64,000 nt of DNA from NCBI RefSeq assembly GCF_024655635.1, contig NZ_JANLGI010000010.1:62001-126000 (forward strand), in the 5' to 3' direction. Both the position numbers and the translations under genes were made by a program. The notes beneath the pieces are model-generated. The model made no database searches. It had not been told where the DNA came from and saw nothing but the letters and a program-made list of their open reading frames with translations. Numbering within the stretch: position 1 is the first letter of the stretch; each line of letters starts with the position of its first letter. Shown here in pieces: positions 37,904 through 49,420 of this stretch. Source of the stretch: Allobosea sp. 47.2.35 (GTDB lineage: Bacteria; Pseudomonadota; Alphaproteobacteria; Rhizobiales; Beijerinckiaceae).

Positions 37904-38649
37904 GGCGCTGTCCCTGCGGGAGAGACTGCCGCGCGCGCGGCCTTGATGAAGGGCGCCGCGAGCGGGCTGCCCTTGCCTTCGGCCGAGAGCAGCAGCGCCA
38001 GCGCGCGTTCCGCATCAACAGGCACGCCCTGGCCGAGCAAGGTCGCGGCACCGAGCATGGCCTCGGAATCCGGGTCGCCGGCCGCCATGCCGCGCTGCCA
38101 CCATTGCGCGGCCGTGTCGGCATCGCGATCCACGCCGAGCGCATCGTGATGCATCATGCCGAGCCGGGTCATGCTGGTGGCGATGCCGGCCTCGGCGGCG
38201 GCCTGCGCCCAGCGCAGGGCCTCGATCCGGTCGGCAGGGTCTCCGCCTTCCAGCAGCATCCAGGACAGCATGTCCTGCGCGGGAGCGTCGCCCTGCTCGG
38301 CGGCGAGCCGATAGAGCCGCATTGCCTCGGCATCGCTCTGCTCGATGCCTTCGCCCTTGAAATGCAGCGCCGCGAGATTGCGCTGGCCGACCGGGTCGCC
38401 GCTTTCGGCAGACAGGCTCAGCCAACGCAGGGCCAGGGCCGGGTCGCGCTCGACGCCGAGCCCCTCGGCGAAGCAGGCGCCGATATTGTTCTGCGCCCGC
38501 CCGATACCGGCATGGGCGAGCGGGCCCCAGAGCGCGAGCGCGGCCACGTGATCGCCGCGCTCGACCGCCGCCGTGGCCGCGGCCATTTTGGCGGAGACAC
38601 CGTCATCGGCAGGTTGATCCCGACCGAAAAGGCGCTCAAGCCAGCGCAT
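37900..38649 (-). CDS. Sel1-repeat (TPR-like) protein between selA and selB
   Basis: The 249-residue protein consists of about five Sel1-like repeats. Each has the pattern A-x2-W/G-x-A-A-x-G-x-A-x-A-Q-x2-L-G, for example [20 protein letters not shown], and [20 protein letters not shown]. Such repeats form helical scaffolds for protein binding. There is no signal peptide, so it is cytosolic. It overlaps selA by 14 bases and selB by four bases, so it is translated with the selenocysteine machinery. A role in SelA-SelB or formate dehydrogenase assembly is inference; the name Sel1 is unrelated to selenium. Confidence 0.88.
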   Translation of the reverse strand: MRWLERLFGRDQPADDGVSAKMAAATAAVERGDHVAALALWGPLAHAGIGRAQNNIGACFAEGLGVERDPALALRWLSLSAESGDPVGQRNLAALHFKGEGIEQSDAEAMRLYRLAAEQGDAPAQDMLSWMLLEGGDPADRIEALRWAQAAAEAGIATSMTRLGMMHHDALGVDRDADTAAQWWQRGMAAGDPDSEAMLGAATLLGQGVPVDAERALALLLSAEGKGSPLAAPFIKAARAAVSPAGTAP

Positions 38650-40042
38650 CGGGCCGCTCGGGTTTCAGGGCATCAAGCTGCGCCGCAAATAGTGCCTCGT
38701 CCTCCAGGCAGCGCAGGTCGAAGACGAGTGCGCCCTGGGCGATTCGCCCGATCATCGGCACCTGTACCGCGCGGAAGGCCGCCGCCAGTTTCTCGACCGC
38801 AGAGCCGGTCGCCTTGCCGGCGGGGCGCAGCGCGAGACCCGCGCTCGGCAGCGTTTCCAGCGGCAGGGCGCCGGAGCCGATCTGGCTGGCGCAATCGATG
38901 ATCTCGACGACCCAATCTGGACCGAGCGCAGCCGCGACCTGCGGCTGAAGGCGTTCCGCCAGCGCGCGCAAATCGTCGGCCGTCCGCGTGAACAGCCGGA
39001 GCGTCGGCAGGCGTTGCGCCAGCCGGTCGGGGTCGCGATAGAGCCTGAGCGTTGCCTCCAGCGCCGCGAGCCGGAGCTTGTCGAGACGCAGCGCCCGCTT
39101 CAGCGGGTTCTTGACGAGCTTCGCGATCAGATCCTTCCGGCCGGCGACGATGCCGGCCTGCGGCCCGCCAAGCAGCTTGTCGCCGGAGAAGGTGACGAGA
39201 TCGGCGCCGCCCTTCAGCGCGTCCTGAACCGTCTTTTCCTTGCGCAGGCCCCAGCGCGAGAGGTCGATCAGCGTGCCTGAGCCGAGATCGTCGACGAACG
39301 GCAACTCATGCTGGCGCGCGAGCTTCGCGAGCTCCGCCGGCTCGACCTCGGCGGTGAAGCCCTGCACCACATAATTCGAGGTATGGACCTTCATCAGCAG
39401 GCCGGTTTCGGGGCCGATGGCCTCGGCATAGTCCTTTAGATGGGTGCGGTTGGTCGTGCCGATCTCGCGCAAACTCGCGCCGGCTCGCGCCATGATATCC
39501 GGCATGCGGAAGGCGCCGCCGATCTCGATCAATTCGCCGCGCGAGACGATGGCCTCGCGGCCTCTCGCGAGGGTGTTGAGCACGAGCAGCACGCCGGAGG
39601 CGTTGTTGTTGACGAGGATCGCATCCTCGGCCCCGGTCAGTTCCCGCACGAGATCGCGGACATGCGCGTCGCGTTCGCCGCGCTGCCCGGCTTCGATCTC
39701 GTATTCGAGATTGGTCGGCGCGCGCATCGCCGCGACCACGGCCTCGATCGCCTCCTCGGCCAGCAGCGCGCGGCCGAGATTGGTATGCAGCACCGTGCCG
39801 GTGAGATTGATCAGCGGGCGCTGCGAAGGGCGTTCGCGCTCTTCGAGCCGGTCCAGCGCCATGCGGCCGACCTGCTCGACGGAGGCGGCCGCCGGCTGGC
39901 CACCGGCACGCAAGCGCTCGATCGCTTGCCGGATCGCATCGGTCGCGGCCGTCCGGCCATGGCGCGCGATGGCGAGCTCGCCGTTGGCGCTGCGCAACAC
40001 CGTATCGACCGATGGCGGGCGGAAGCGTTCGGGCTTGTTCAT
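38636..40042 (-). CDS. selA: L-seryl-tRNA(Sec) selenium transferase
   Basis: The 468-residue PLP enzyme converts Ser-tRNA-Sec to Sec-tRNA-Sec using selenophosphate. INLTGTVLHTNLGRA, EYEIEAGQRGERDAHVRDL and NNNASGVLL are hallmark segments. VTFSGDKLLGGPQAG carries the PLP-binding Lys. Length is that of bacterial decameric SelA. GGAGGGAGCCTG before ATG 40042 is a strong ribosome site. It follows fdhE by 25 bases. Confidence 0.96.
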   Translation of the reverse strand: MNKPERFRPPSVDTVLRSANGELAIARHGRTAATDAIRQAIERLRAGGQPAAASVEQVGRMALDRLEERERPSQRPLINLTGTVLHTNLGRALLAEEAIEAVVAAMRAPTNLEYEIEAGQRGERDAHVRDLVRELTGAEDAILVNNNASGVLLVLNTLARGREAIVSRGELIEIGGAFRMPDIMARAGASLREIGTTNRTHLKDYAEAIGPETGLLMKVHTSNYVVQGFTAEVEPAELAKLARQHELPFVDDLGSGTLIDLSRWGLRKEKTVQDALKGGADLVTFSGDKLLGGPQAGIVAGRKDLIAKLVKNPLKRALRLDKLRLAALEATLRLYRDPDRLAQRLPTLRLFTRTADDLRALAERLQPQVAAALGPDWVVEIIDCASQIGSGALPLETLPSAGLALRPAGKATGSAVEKLAAAFRAVQVPMIGRIAQGALVFDLRCLEDEALFAAQLDALKPERPDALA

Positions 40043-40067
40043 CAGGCTCCCTCCGGGAGACGCTTGA

Positions 40068-40988
40068 TCAGTATCCGAGCAGGAATGGGTTCACTCCCGC
40101 GCGCCGCCAGCCGGCTTCCGTCACCAAGAGGTCGAGCCCGAGGCTCGCGACATCGTCGGCCACGGCTTCCAGCTCGGGCGCCTTGCGACGGTTCATGATC
40201 TTCACATAGGTCCGGCATTCGTCGCAGGTCTCGGCCTTGATCGTGTCGGCGATGCCCTCGATCTCCTGATAGGCGATGCCCTTGGTCGAGCCGCAGGAGA
40301 CGCATTTCACCCGGACATGGTTCCATTGCGCGGCGCAGAGCGAGCACTGGACATAGCGCACCCCCTCGACATGGAGGTCGGCGACCACAGCGCTAGCCAC
40401 CGGCGGCCCCCCGCAGCAGGGGCAGACGCCGTCGGCGACCGGCTGGGGCAGGGCGGGGTCGAGCAGGGCGCTGCGCCGCGCCGCGACGACCTGCAGCGCG
40501 GCGGCGGCGAAGATGTGCTCGGCGACGGCTTCGACAGGGACCGCATCGGCCAGCACGGCGGCGAGCATCGCTTGCCGCACCTCCGGGCCCGCTGCGACGG
40601 CGCGGGCGAGGGCCTCGCGCGCCAGATCCGGCATGGCGACATCGGCCAGCAGCATGGCGAGCCTGTCGAAGGCCTCGGAAACGGCGGGATCGGGCGCCAG
40701 CTCCTCGCGCGGCAGCAGCGGCATCGCATTGCCGGCACGCACCCTGAGATCGCCGGGGGAGGGCATATCGGGGGCGCCGACCACTGCCGCGAGCGTCGCC
40801 TGCGCCTGGCTCACGCCGCCGAGGAAGGCGAGATAGGCTTCGAGCTGATGGCCCGGCGCGAGCGCGGCGAACCGCGCCGCCCGCCGGTCGAACAGTGTCG
40901 CAGGGTCCGGCAGTCGCACGAAAGGCGGCTTGTCGCGCTCGGCAATGCCGACCTCTTCGAGGGCCGCAAAGCCCGGATCGTCACTCAT
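40068..40988 (-). CDS. fdhE: Formate dehydrogenase accessory protein FdhE
   Basis: The 306-residue rubredoxin-like protein is needed for formate dehydrogenase maturation. It carries four Cys-pair motifs in the C-terminal half: CPCCGG, CSLC, CVSCGS and CDEC. These bind iron or zinc as in E. coli FdhE. It lies 70 bases after the gamma subunit gene and 25 bases before selA, so it bridges the enzyme genes and the selenium genes. Confidence 0.94.
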   Translation of the reverse strand: MSDDPGFAALEEVGIAERDKPPFVRLPDPATLFDRRAARFAALAPGHQLEAYLAFLGGVSQAQATLAAVVGAPDMPSPGDLRVRAGNAMPLLPREELAPDPAVSEAFDRLAMLLADVAMPDLAREALARAVAAGPEVRQAMLAAVLADAVPVEAVAEHIFAAAALQVVAARRSALLDPALPQPVADGVCPCCGGPPVASAVVADLHVEGVRYVQCSLCAAQWNHVRVKCVSCGSTKGIAYQEIEGIADTIKAETCDECRTYVKIMNRRKAPELEAVADDVASLGLDLLVTEAGWRRAGVNPFLLGY

Positions 40989-41058
40989 CTCGTGTCCTCT
41001 CGAACCGCACGGGTCACGGGAGGCGGCGTGGCCGGGGCCGCACCGCAGGCCATCGAAT

Positions 41059-41754
41059 TCATTCGGCTGGGCCGGGGCTATGGCGGCGCGGCGGCGTCTG
41101 GCGTTCGTCGATCACGCCCTCCCGCGCCTCCTGCCGCAGCCAGAGCCGGTGGTGGCGGAAGGCCCAGCCGCCCGTCACCTTGCCCTCGGTCATGGCGCTG
41201 ATCGTGCCACGGACATAGAAGCCGGCATAGATATGGACGATCACGATCAGCAGCATGGCGATCGCCGCCAGTGCATGGACGATATGGCCGAGGCGCTGCT
41301 GCTCTATGGTGAAGCTCGCGCCGAAATACTCGTACCAGATCACGATGCCCGTCCCGAACAGGACAATGATGAGCAGGGTCATCAGCCAGAAGACGATCTT
41401 CTGAGCGCCGTTGTACTTGCCGATCTCGGGCAGGTTCTCCTCGCGGCCCGACATCACCTCGCCGATATGGCCCATCCATTTGGTGTCGGCCTTCGTCCAG
41501 AAATTGTACTTGACCATCTGGACGAACAGGATCGCGAAGCTCGCCAGCAGCACGACGCCGATCCAGGGATGCAGCGCCCGCGTGTTGGAGCCGCCGCCGA
41601 ACAGGCTCGACAGAAAGAACAGCGACGGGTGGAACAGCGCGGCCCCGCTCAGCGTGAGCAGGATGAGCGAGATCGCGGTGACCCAGTGATTGACGCGCAC
41701 GCGGCCGGGATAGCGGTCGACGGTCGTGCGCTCCTCTTCACGCCTGACGGCCAC
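41059..41754 (-). CDS. fdoI: Formate dehydrogenase gamma subunit (cytochrome b556)
   Basis: The 231-residue inner-membrane cytochrome b takes electrons from the beta subunit and reduces quinone. Four transmembrane helices carry the heme histidines, including [14 protein letters not shown] near the N-terminus, [10 protein letters not shown], and [20 protein letters not shown]. The start is GTG 41754 behind GAGGAGGCTTCCC, overlapping the beta gene by 17 bases. The organisation matches E. coli FdnGHI/FdoGHI. Confidence 0.94.
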   Translation of the reverse strand: MAVRREEERTTVDRYPGRVRVNHWVTAISLILLTLSGAALFHPSLFFLSSLFGGGSNTRALHPWIGVVLLASFAILFVQMVKYNFWTKADTKWMGHIGEVMSGREENLPEIGKYNGAQKIVFWLMTLLIIVLFGTGIVIWYEYFGASFTIEQQRLGHIVHALAAIAMLLIVIVHIYAGFYVRGTISAMTEGKVTGGWAFRHHRLWLRQEAREGVIDERQTPPRRHSPGPAE

Positions 41755-42655
41755 GGGAAGCCTCCTCGTCGATCAGATGCTCGGCCTCGCGATCCTCGGC
41801 GCGGCTGACATCGTTGCGTCGTGCCACCGTCGCATGGACGAAGGCGAAGGCGGCGGCGAAGCCCACGACCGCCATGCCGGCATATTTGGTCAGCCCCTTC
41901 CAGAGCTCGACGACCTGGCTGATCCGCGGATTGTTCGGCAGGTTGGCATAGAGCTGTGGCTTGTCGGCGTGATGCAGAACATACATCACATGCGTGCCGC
42001 CGACGCCGGGCGGGTCGTAGATGCCGGCATTCTTGAAGCCGCGCGACTTCAGGTCGGTGATGCGGCCCTGGGCATGGTCGAGCATGGCCTGCTTGGTGCC
42101 GAACACGATCGCGCCGGTCGGGCAGGCTTTGGCGCAGGCCGGTGCCTGGCCGACCGAGACCCGGTCCGAGCAGAGCGTGCATTTATAGGCCTTGTGGTCG
42201 GCCTTGCTGATGCGCGGGATGTTGAAGGGGCAGCCCTTCACGCAATAGCCGCAGCCGATGCAGTTCTCCGAGACGAAATCGACGATGCCGTTATTGTACT
42301 GCACGATCGCGCCGGGGGAGGGGCAGGCCTTGAGGCAGCCCGGATCGGCGCAATGCATGCAGCCGTCCTTGCGGATCAGCCATTCGAGATTGCCGCTTTC
42401 CGGGTTCTCCCATTCGGTGAACCGCATCAGCGTCCAGCTGTTCTCCGTCAGGTCATGCGGGTTGTCGTAGACGCCCCGGTTGATGCCGACCTCCTCGCGC
42501 AGGTTGTTCCACTCCAGGCAGGCCGCCTGGCACGCCTTGCATCCGATGCATTTGGAGACGTCGATGAGCTTCGCCACCTCGAAATCATGGCGGACATCCG
42601 GCGGCCTGAAATTGGTCGCCGAGATGCGGGCGAAATCCTGACTCTGCAGTCCCAT
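41738..42655 (-). CDS. fdoH: Formate dehydrogenase beta subunit (4 x [4Fe-4S])
   Basis: The 305-residue electron-transfer subunit has four ferredoxin-type cysteine sets: [11 protein letters not shown] (from residue 36), [24 protein letters not shown], and [21 protein letters not shown] single C-terminal transmembrane helix ([18 protein letters not shown]) anchors it to the gamma subunit. ATG 42655 is chosen because AGGAGGGCGATC stands directly before it; an in-frame ATG 15 codons upstream would overlap the alpha gene. It lies 10 bases after the alpha subunit gene. Confidence 0.95.
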   Translation of the reverse strand: MGLQSQDFARISATNFRPPDVRHDFEVAKLIDVSKCIGCKACQAACLEWNNLREEVGINRGVYDNPHDLTENSWTLMRFTEWENPESGNLEWLIRKDGCMHCADPGCLKACPSPGAIVQYNNGIVDFVSENCIGCGYCVKGCPFNIPRISKADHKAYKCTLCSDRVSVGQAPACAKACPTGAIVFGTKQAMLDHAQGRITDLKSRGFKNAGIYDPPGVGGTHVMYVLHHADKPQLYANLPNNPRISQVVELWKGLTKYAGMAVVGFAAAFAFVHATVARRNDVSRAEDREAEHLIDEEASRGRQA

Positions 42656-42665
42656 GATCGCCCTC

Positions 42666-45600
42666 CTAGCTCGTCGCCGGACCGTTGGACGGCTCGACAT
42701 TCACCAGGAACGCCTTGAACTCGGGCGTCTCGATGTTGGCGTCGCCGACGAACGGGGTGAGGCTGTTGGGGCCGAAGCCCTTGCGTGCCGCACCGGTGAA
42801 GCCCCAGTGGAGCGGGATGCCGACGACATGGACGGTCTTGCCGTCGCAGATCAGCGGCTTGATGCGCTTGGTCACCACCGCCTTGGCATAGACCGTGCCG
42901 CGGGCCGAGGAGACCTTCACCCAGCCGCCCTTCTGGATGTTCTTCTCCGCGGCCAGCTGCTCGCTGATCTCGACGAAGAACTCCGGCTGGAGCACCGCAT
43001 TCACCCAGACATGCTTGGTCCAGTAATGGAAGTGCTCGGTCAGGCGGTAGGAGGTCGCCGCATAAGGGAACTTGTCGGAGGTCCCGAGCGCGGCGAGGTC
43101 GTCCTTGAAGATGCGCGCGGCGGGATTGCCGCGGATCTTGGGCGCCATGACGTTGGCGACCGGGCTTTCGAACGGCTCGTAATGAGCCGGGAAGGGGCCG
43201 TCCTTCATCATGCCGCGCGAGAACAGCCGCGCCGTTCCCTCAGGGTTCATGATGAACGGGCCGACATCCTGCGGCTTCGCCGTGACCGCGATGTCCGGCA
43301 CGTCGTAGCCGGTCCAGGCCGCGCCGTTCCACTCGATCAGCTTGCGCTTGGGATCCCAGGGCTTGCCGTCGATATCGGCCGAGGCGCGGTTGTAGAGGAT
43401 GCGCCGGTTGGCTGGCCAGGAGAAGGCCCAGTTGGAATAGGCGCCGGTATTGGCCGGGTCGTTGGTGTCGCGCCGGGCCATCATGTTGCCCCGTTCGGTC
43501 CAGCTGCCGGAATAGATCCAGCAGCCGCAGGCCGTTGAACCGTCGTCGCGCAACTGCCCGAAGGTATCGACCTGCTTGCCCCTCTCCAGGAGCACCTTGG
43601 TCGGATCGACCGGGTCGGTCACCGTCGAGACGACATAGCCGTTCATCTCCTTGGCCATCTCGTCCGGCTGCGGATCGTCCGGCAGGCGATAGGGCCAGTG
43701 GAGATTGAGGATCGGGTCCGGGAAGGCCCCGCCCTCCTTGGCGTAGAGCGCGCGTAGGCGCTGATGGATCTGCGCCATGATCCAGGTGTCCGGCTTGGCC
43801 TCGCCCGGAGGTTCCTGTCCCGGCCAGTGCCATTGCAGCCAGCGGCCGGAATTGACCAGCGAGCCCTCGTCCTCGGCAAAGCAGGTCGTCGGCAGCTCGA
43901 AGACCTCGGTCTGGATCGCTTCGGGCTTGACGTCGTTATGGACGCCCTCGTCCTTCCAGAACCGCGCGGTCTCGGTCTGCAGCGGGTCCATCACCACTAG
44001 GAATTTCAGCTTCGACAGCGATGCTGAGACTTTGCCGCGATTGGACAGGGAGAGCAGCGGGTTGAAGCCCTGGCAGAAATAGCCGTTCACCTTGCCCTGG
44101 TGCATCATGTCGAAGTACCGGAGCATGTCGTAACCGGGCACGTCGAGCTTCGGCAGCCACTGGTAGGAGAAGTCGTTCTCCGGCGTCGCGGCCTTGCCCC
44201 ACATCGACTTCAGGAAGCTCACCATGAACTTCTTGTAGTTCTGCCAGTAGCTCATCTGGTTCGGCCGCAGCGGCTTGAAGCCGCGCGTCGACATGTAGGT
44301 CTGGAAATCGACCTCCCTGTCGGTCCCCAGCGTGAGATAGCCCGGGATCAGGTTCGACATCAGGCCGATATCGGTCAGACCCTGGATGTTGGAGTGCCCG
44401 CGCAGCGCGTTCATGCCGCCGCCGCGCACGCCGATGTTGCCGAGCAGCAATTGCAGCATCGCCATCGAGCGGATGTTCTGCGAGCCCTTGGAGTGCTGCG
44501 TCCAGCCGAGCGCGTACATCGAGGTCATGACCTTGTCGCGCGCGGAGGTCTCCGAGATCATCTTGCAGATCGCCAGGAACTTGTCCTTCGGCGTGCCGCA
44601 GATGCGCTCGACCATCTCCGGCGTATAGGCCGCGATGTGCTTCTTCAGGAGCTGGTAGACGCAACGCGGATGCTGCAGCGTCTCGTCGATCTGGACATAG
44701 CCGTCCGGCCCGAGCTCGTATTCCCAGCTCGAACGGTCATAGTCGCGCTTGGCCTCGTCATAGCCGGTGAACAGGCCGTCCTGATAGCCGAAGCCCTCCT
44801 TCACGATATAGGGCGCGTTGGTGAAGGCGCGCACGTAGTCGTGCTGGATCTTGTCGTTGTCGATGCAGTACTTCATCGCCCCGAGCAGGAAGGCGATGTC
44901 GGTGCCTTGCCGGATCGGCGCGTAGAAATCCGCGACCGAGGCCGAGCGCGTGAAGCGCGGATCGACGACGATCAGCTTGGCGCCACGCTGGGCTTTCGCC
45001 TCAGTGACCCATTTGAAGCCGCACGGATGCGCTTCGGCGGCGTTGCCGCCCATGATGATGACGAGGTCGGTGTTCTTGATGTCCGTCCAGGAGTTGGTCA
45101 TCGCACCGCGACCGAATGTTGGGGCCAGACTGGCCACCGTCGGTCCGTGTCAAACGCGCGCCTGGTTGTCGAACGCCAGTATCCCGGTGCTTCGCACGAC
45201 CTTGTAGGTCAGGAAGGCCGTCTCGTTGGTGGTGGCCGATGCGGCCAGGAAGCCCGTGGTCAGCCAGCGGTTGACCGTGACGCCGTCCTGGTTCTTGGCG
45301 ACGAAGTTCTTGTCGCGATCGTCCTTCATCAATCGCGCGATGCGGTCGAGCGCCTCGTTCCAGCTGATCTGGCGGAAGGCCTTCTCGCCCGGGCCGCGAT
45401 ATTGCGGCACCTTGGTGCGCGTCTCGGAATGGACGAAGTCGAGGAGGGCGGAGCCTTTCGGGCAGAGCGTGCCGCGATTGGTCGGATGGTCCGGGTCGCC
45501 CTCGATATGGATGATCGCCGGATGGGCGTTCTTCGACTTGTCGCCCAGGCTGTACATGATGACGCCGCAGGCGACGGAACAGTACGGACAGGTATTTCGT

Positions 45601-45749
45601 GTTTCCGTGGTGCGGGCCAGCTTGAAGGGCCGCACGGCCTGGGCAAGTGCCTCCTCGGCACCGCCAAACCCAAGCGCGGCGACGGCAGAACCGGCGACAC
45701 CCGCACCTGCGGCTTTCAGAAACTGGCGACGCGAGAGCTCATGCAGCAT
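42666..45749 (-). CDS. fdoG: Formate dehydrogenase alpha subunit, selenocysteine-containing
   Basis: With UGA at codon 200 read as selenocysteine the protein has 1027 residues, near E. coli FdnG. A Tat signal ([12 protein letters not shown]) directs it to the periplasmic side. Cys54, Cys57, Cys61 and Cys96 bind a [4Fe-4S] cluster. The sequence around the UGA, [19 protein letters not shown], is the FDH-N/O active site, where Sec ligates molybdenum or tungsten. Stopping at the UGA would give two fragments, one lacking the rest of the active site. The enzyme oxidises formate to CO2. It heads the fdoGHI-fdhE-selA-selB operon. Confidence 0.95.
45110..45145 (-). promoter_or_regulatory. SECIS hairpin of the formate dehydrogenase alpha gene
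   Basis: Four bases after the UGA, GACCGA (45145-45140) pairs with TCGGTC (45115-45110). An apical stem GGCCA-GTC-TGGCC (45135-45123) caps it. A GU in the apical loop, 15-27 bases beyond the UGA, is what the SelB winged helices recognise in bacterial SECIS elements. The fold is read by eye. Confidence 0.85.
45150..45152 (-). other. Selenocysteine UGA codon (residue 200)
   Basis: The TGA on the minus strand falls between DNQARV and HGPTVASL, precisely where FDH-N/O enzymes carry Sec. The frame is open and conserved on both sides, and all Sec-insertion genes are present nearby. Confidence 0.95.
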
Positions 45750-45907
45750 CTCAACCTCCCAGGCGACGACGAAGCGTCGTTCGATTTGGAATAGTGAAAC
45801 TCTAGGCAGGGGGCGTCAAGGCGCGGTCCCCGCGGCCGGACCGGCGGGTTCTTAGACTTTCGATCTACGATTGGTGCGGCCTTGCGCGGTTCGCCGCAGC
45901 GAGGTGG

Positions 45908-46945
45908 TCAGCCGCGAAGGGGCGGCACGGGGGCGGCCGCAAGCGGCTCATGGGCCACGTTGATATCGGCGGCCGCGCCGCCGCCCCAGGCCGATGAGAG
46001 CTGGGCGACGACATGCCGGCCGAAGCTCTCATAGGGAATGCGGATCGAGGTCAGCCAGGGCGCGATCCAGTGGTTGATGGCGTTGCCGTCGATGCCGACG
46101 AGGGTGCTGCGTTCGGGGATGGCGATGCCGGCTTCCGTGGCGCGACGATAGGCGCCATAGGCGATCATGTCGCTGACGCAGAGGGCACCGTCGGGCCAGC
46201 CGAAGCTCTCCTCCAGGCTTTTCGCGGCCGCGTAGCCGATCTCGATATGCGACAGGCCGGGCGCGCTCGCCTGGCGGATATCGGCTTCCGGGACGCCCTG
46301 CGCGACGAGCCGGCGGATGAAGCCCTCCGCCCGCTCGGCGGTGCTGGAGGCGTTCTGCGTCGCCATCAGTACGGCCGGGCGCTTGATGCCCTGCGCCAGC
46401 AGGTGGTCGGCGGCGTCGGCGCCGGCCTTGCGGTTGTCGATGCCGACATAGGCGCCGCCGCCGAGCGGATTGCGCCTTGCGACGAAGACCATCGGATCGC
46501 CGCGCGACAGCGTATCGGCAAGGCCGGCGCTGGCGACGGCGCTGACCATGACGTAGCCCGCGACGAACTGGTCGCGCATCGCGCGCAAGTAGTCGTCCTG
46601 CAGGTCGGCGCGGTCATGCGTGTCGCAGAGGATCATGACGTAGCCGGCGTCGCGCAGCGCCGCTTCGGTCGAGACCGCGATCGCCGCCATCGCGGGATTG
46701 TCGAGATTGGGCGATAGCATCGCCACCACCCGGCTGGCCCGGCGTTTGAGCGCGCGCCCCACCGGGTTGGGCCGGTAGCCGAGTCGCGCGATCGCCTGCT
46801 CGACGCGGGCGACCGTATCCGGCGAGGCTCGCCCGCTCTTGCCGTTGACGATGCGCGAGACGGTCGCGACCGATACGCCGGTCTCCCGCGCGACCGTCGC
46901 CAGCGAAACGCCGTCCTTCGGCGGTCTTGCGGCTTTTGCCGTCAT
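45908..46945 (-). CDS. LacI-family transcriptional regulator of a sugar operon
   Basis: The 345-residue repressor has an N-terminal helix-turn-helix (VSLATVARETGVSVATVSRI) followed by the hinge region and a periplasmic-binding-protein-like sensor domain. That domain contains VVAMLSPNLDNPAMAAIA, YVGIDNRKAGADAA and LVGIDGNAINHWI. It diverges from the sugar ABC transporter genes and probably represses them, with induction by the sugar. GGGGAGGGCC stands before ATG 46945. A perfect 20-base palindrome lies in the shared upstream region. Confidence 0.92.
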   Translation of the reverse strand: MTAKAARPPKDGVSLATVARETGVSVATVSRIVNGKSGRASPDTVARVEQAIARLGYRPNPVGRALKRRASRVVAMLSPNLDNPAMAAIAVSTEAALRDAGYVMILCDTHDRADLQDDYLRAMRDQFVAGYVMVSAVASAGLADTLSRGDPMVFVARRNPLGGGAYVGIDNRKAGADAADHLLAQGIKRPAVLMATQNASSTAERAEGFIRRLVAQGVPEADIRQASAPGLSHIEIGYAAAKSLEESFGWPDGALCVSDMIAYGAYRRATEAGIAIPERSTLVGIDGNAINHWIAPWLTSIRIPYESFGRHVVAQLSSAWGGGAAADINVAHEPLAAAPVPPLRG

Positions 46946-47039
46946 GGCCCTCCCCAGGGTGCCGCGCCAATCCGGTGAATCCGAAGCCGGCTCAAAAGAC
47001 TATGGTGCAGCCATGCCGGTTCGCCTGCCCGTTGACAAG

Positions 47040-47059
47040 TAAGGCAAACGTTTGCCTTA
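47040..47059. promoter_or_regulatory. LacI-family operator palindrome
   Basis: TAAGGCAAACGTTTGCCTTA is a perfect 20-base palindrome with the central CG typical of LacI/GalR operators (compare AAACGTTT cores). It lies 56 bases before the binding-protein start. TTGACA at 47032-47037 could be a -35 element just upstream; no good -10 is seen. Repression by blocking RNA polymerase is inferred. Confidence 0.8.
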
Positions 47060-47114
47060 GTGATTGTCAAGGCGCTCGATGAGGCGCCGTGACTGTTACA
47101 GGGATGGAACGCAG

Positions 47115-48392
<1,278 letters not shown>

Positions 48393-48397
48393 GGCCG

Positions 48398-49420
48398 ATG
48401 GCCTCCGTCGAGACAAAGCCGCAGCCGGAAGGCGCGGGCGTCGCCGGCCTTCTCGCCGCGCCGCTCGCGCTCCTGATGCGCCTCGTCGACGGGCCGATGC
48501 GGGCGCTCCAGCGCCTGATCGGCGAGCGGCGGATGGCCTATGTCTTCATCCTGCCGAACCTCGCCTTCTTCTCGCTCTTCGTCTTCCTGCCGCTCGTCAT
48601 CAATGTCGTCTTCTCGGTGACGGGCGGGGCAGGGCTGTTCCCAAGCGAGCGGCCTTTCGTTGGGGCGCAGCAATACGGCTATCTCTTCGATTGCGGCTCC
48701 TTCCTCGAACCGTCCTCCTGCCGCGAGGATCATTTCTGGCGAGGCGTGTCCAACACCGCCCGCTTCACCGTCTTCCAGGTCACGGCGATGGTGCTGTTCT
48801 CGCTGCTGACCGCGATCGTCCTCAACATGAAGATCCGGGCGCGCGGCTTCTTCCGCGCCGTCTATTTCTTCCCGGTCCTGCTCTCGCCGGTCGTGGTGGC
48901 GCTGACCTGGAAATGGATTCTCCAGCGCGACGGCCTGCTCAACGCAGCGATCACCTCGATCGGCGGCGAGCGCATCCTGTTCCTGGTCGATCCGAGCTGG
49001 GCGATGTTCTGGATCGTCTTCGTCTCGGTCTGGGCCCATATGGGCTTCTACACGCTGATCCTGCTTGCCGGCCTGCAGGCGATCCCCGCCGATCTCTACG
49101 AAGCCGCCGAGATGGATGCGACGCCGCGCTGGCGCGTGTTCTGGCGCATCACCCTGCCGCTGCTCTGGCCGAACATGATCGTCGTGATCGTGCTCGCGCT
49201 GATCAAGGGCGTGCAGACCTTCGACGAGGTCTTCGTGCTGACCGGCGGCGGACCGGGCACGGCGACGCTGATGATCGTGCACTACATCTACGAGACCGCC
49301 TTCGCCAATCAGGTCCAGAATTTCGGCCTGGCGGCGGCGGCCTCCGTCGTGCTCGGCATCGTGCTCTTCGCACTGACGCTGGCCCAGCTCGCGGCGAGCC
49401 ACCGCAAGGGGGCCGCATGA
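48398..49420 (+). CDS. Sugar ABC transporter permease (AglF-like)
   Basis: The 340-residue inner-membrane permease has about seven helices, the first at MAYVFILPNLAFFSLFVFLP. The ATPase-contacting EAA loop reads EAAEMDATPRWRVFW. A soluble insertion near residues 75-115 (QYGYLFDCGSFLEPSSCRED) contains two cysteines and probably faces the periplasm. It overlaps the next permease gene by four bases (ATGA). Confidence 0.92.
   Translation: MASVETKPQPEGAGVAGLLAAPLALLMRLVDGPMRALQRLIGERRMAYVFILPNLAFFSLFVFLPLVINVVFSVTGGAGLFPSERPFVGAQQYGYLFDCGSFLEPSSCREDHFWRGVSNTARFTVFQVTAMVLFSLLTAIVLNMKIRARGFFRAVYFFPVLLSPVVVALTWKWILQRDGLLNAAITSIGGERILFLVDPSWAMFWIVFVSVWAHMGFYTLILLAGLQAIPADLYEAAEMDATPRWRVFWRITLPLLWPNMIVVIVLALIKGVQTFDEVFVLTGGGPGTATLMIVHYIYETAFANQVQNFGLAAAASVVLGIVLFALTLAQLAASHRKGAA

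Noticed and set aside
42666..45137. Separate short formate dehydrogenase gene starting after the UGA, with a second gene at 45150-45749
   Set aside because: The two halves are one protein split by a selenocysteine UGA. The signal, iron-sulfur cysteines and active site fall on both sides, and a SECIS hairpin and Sec machinery are present.
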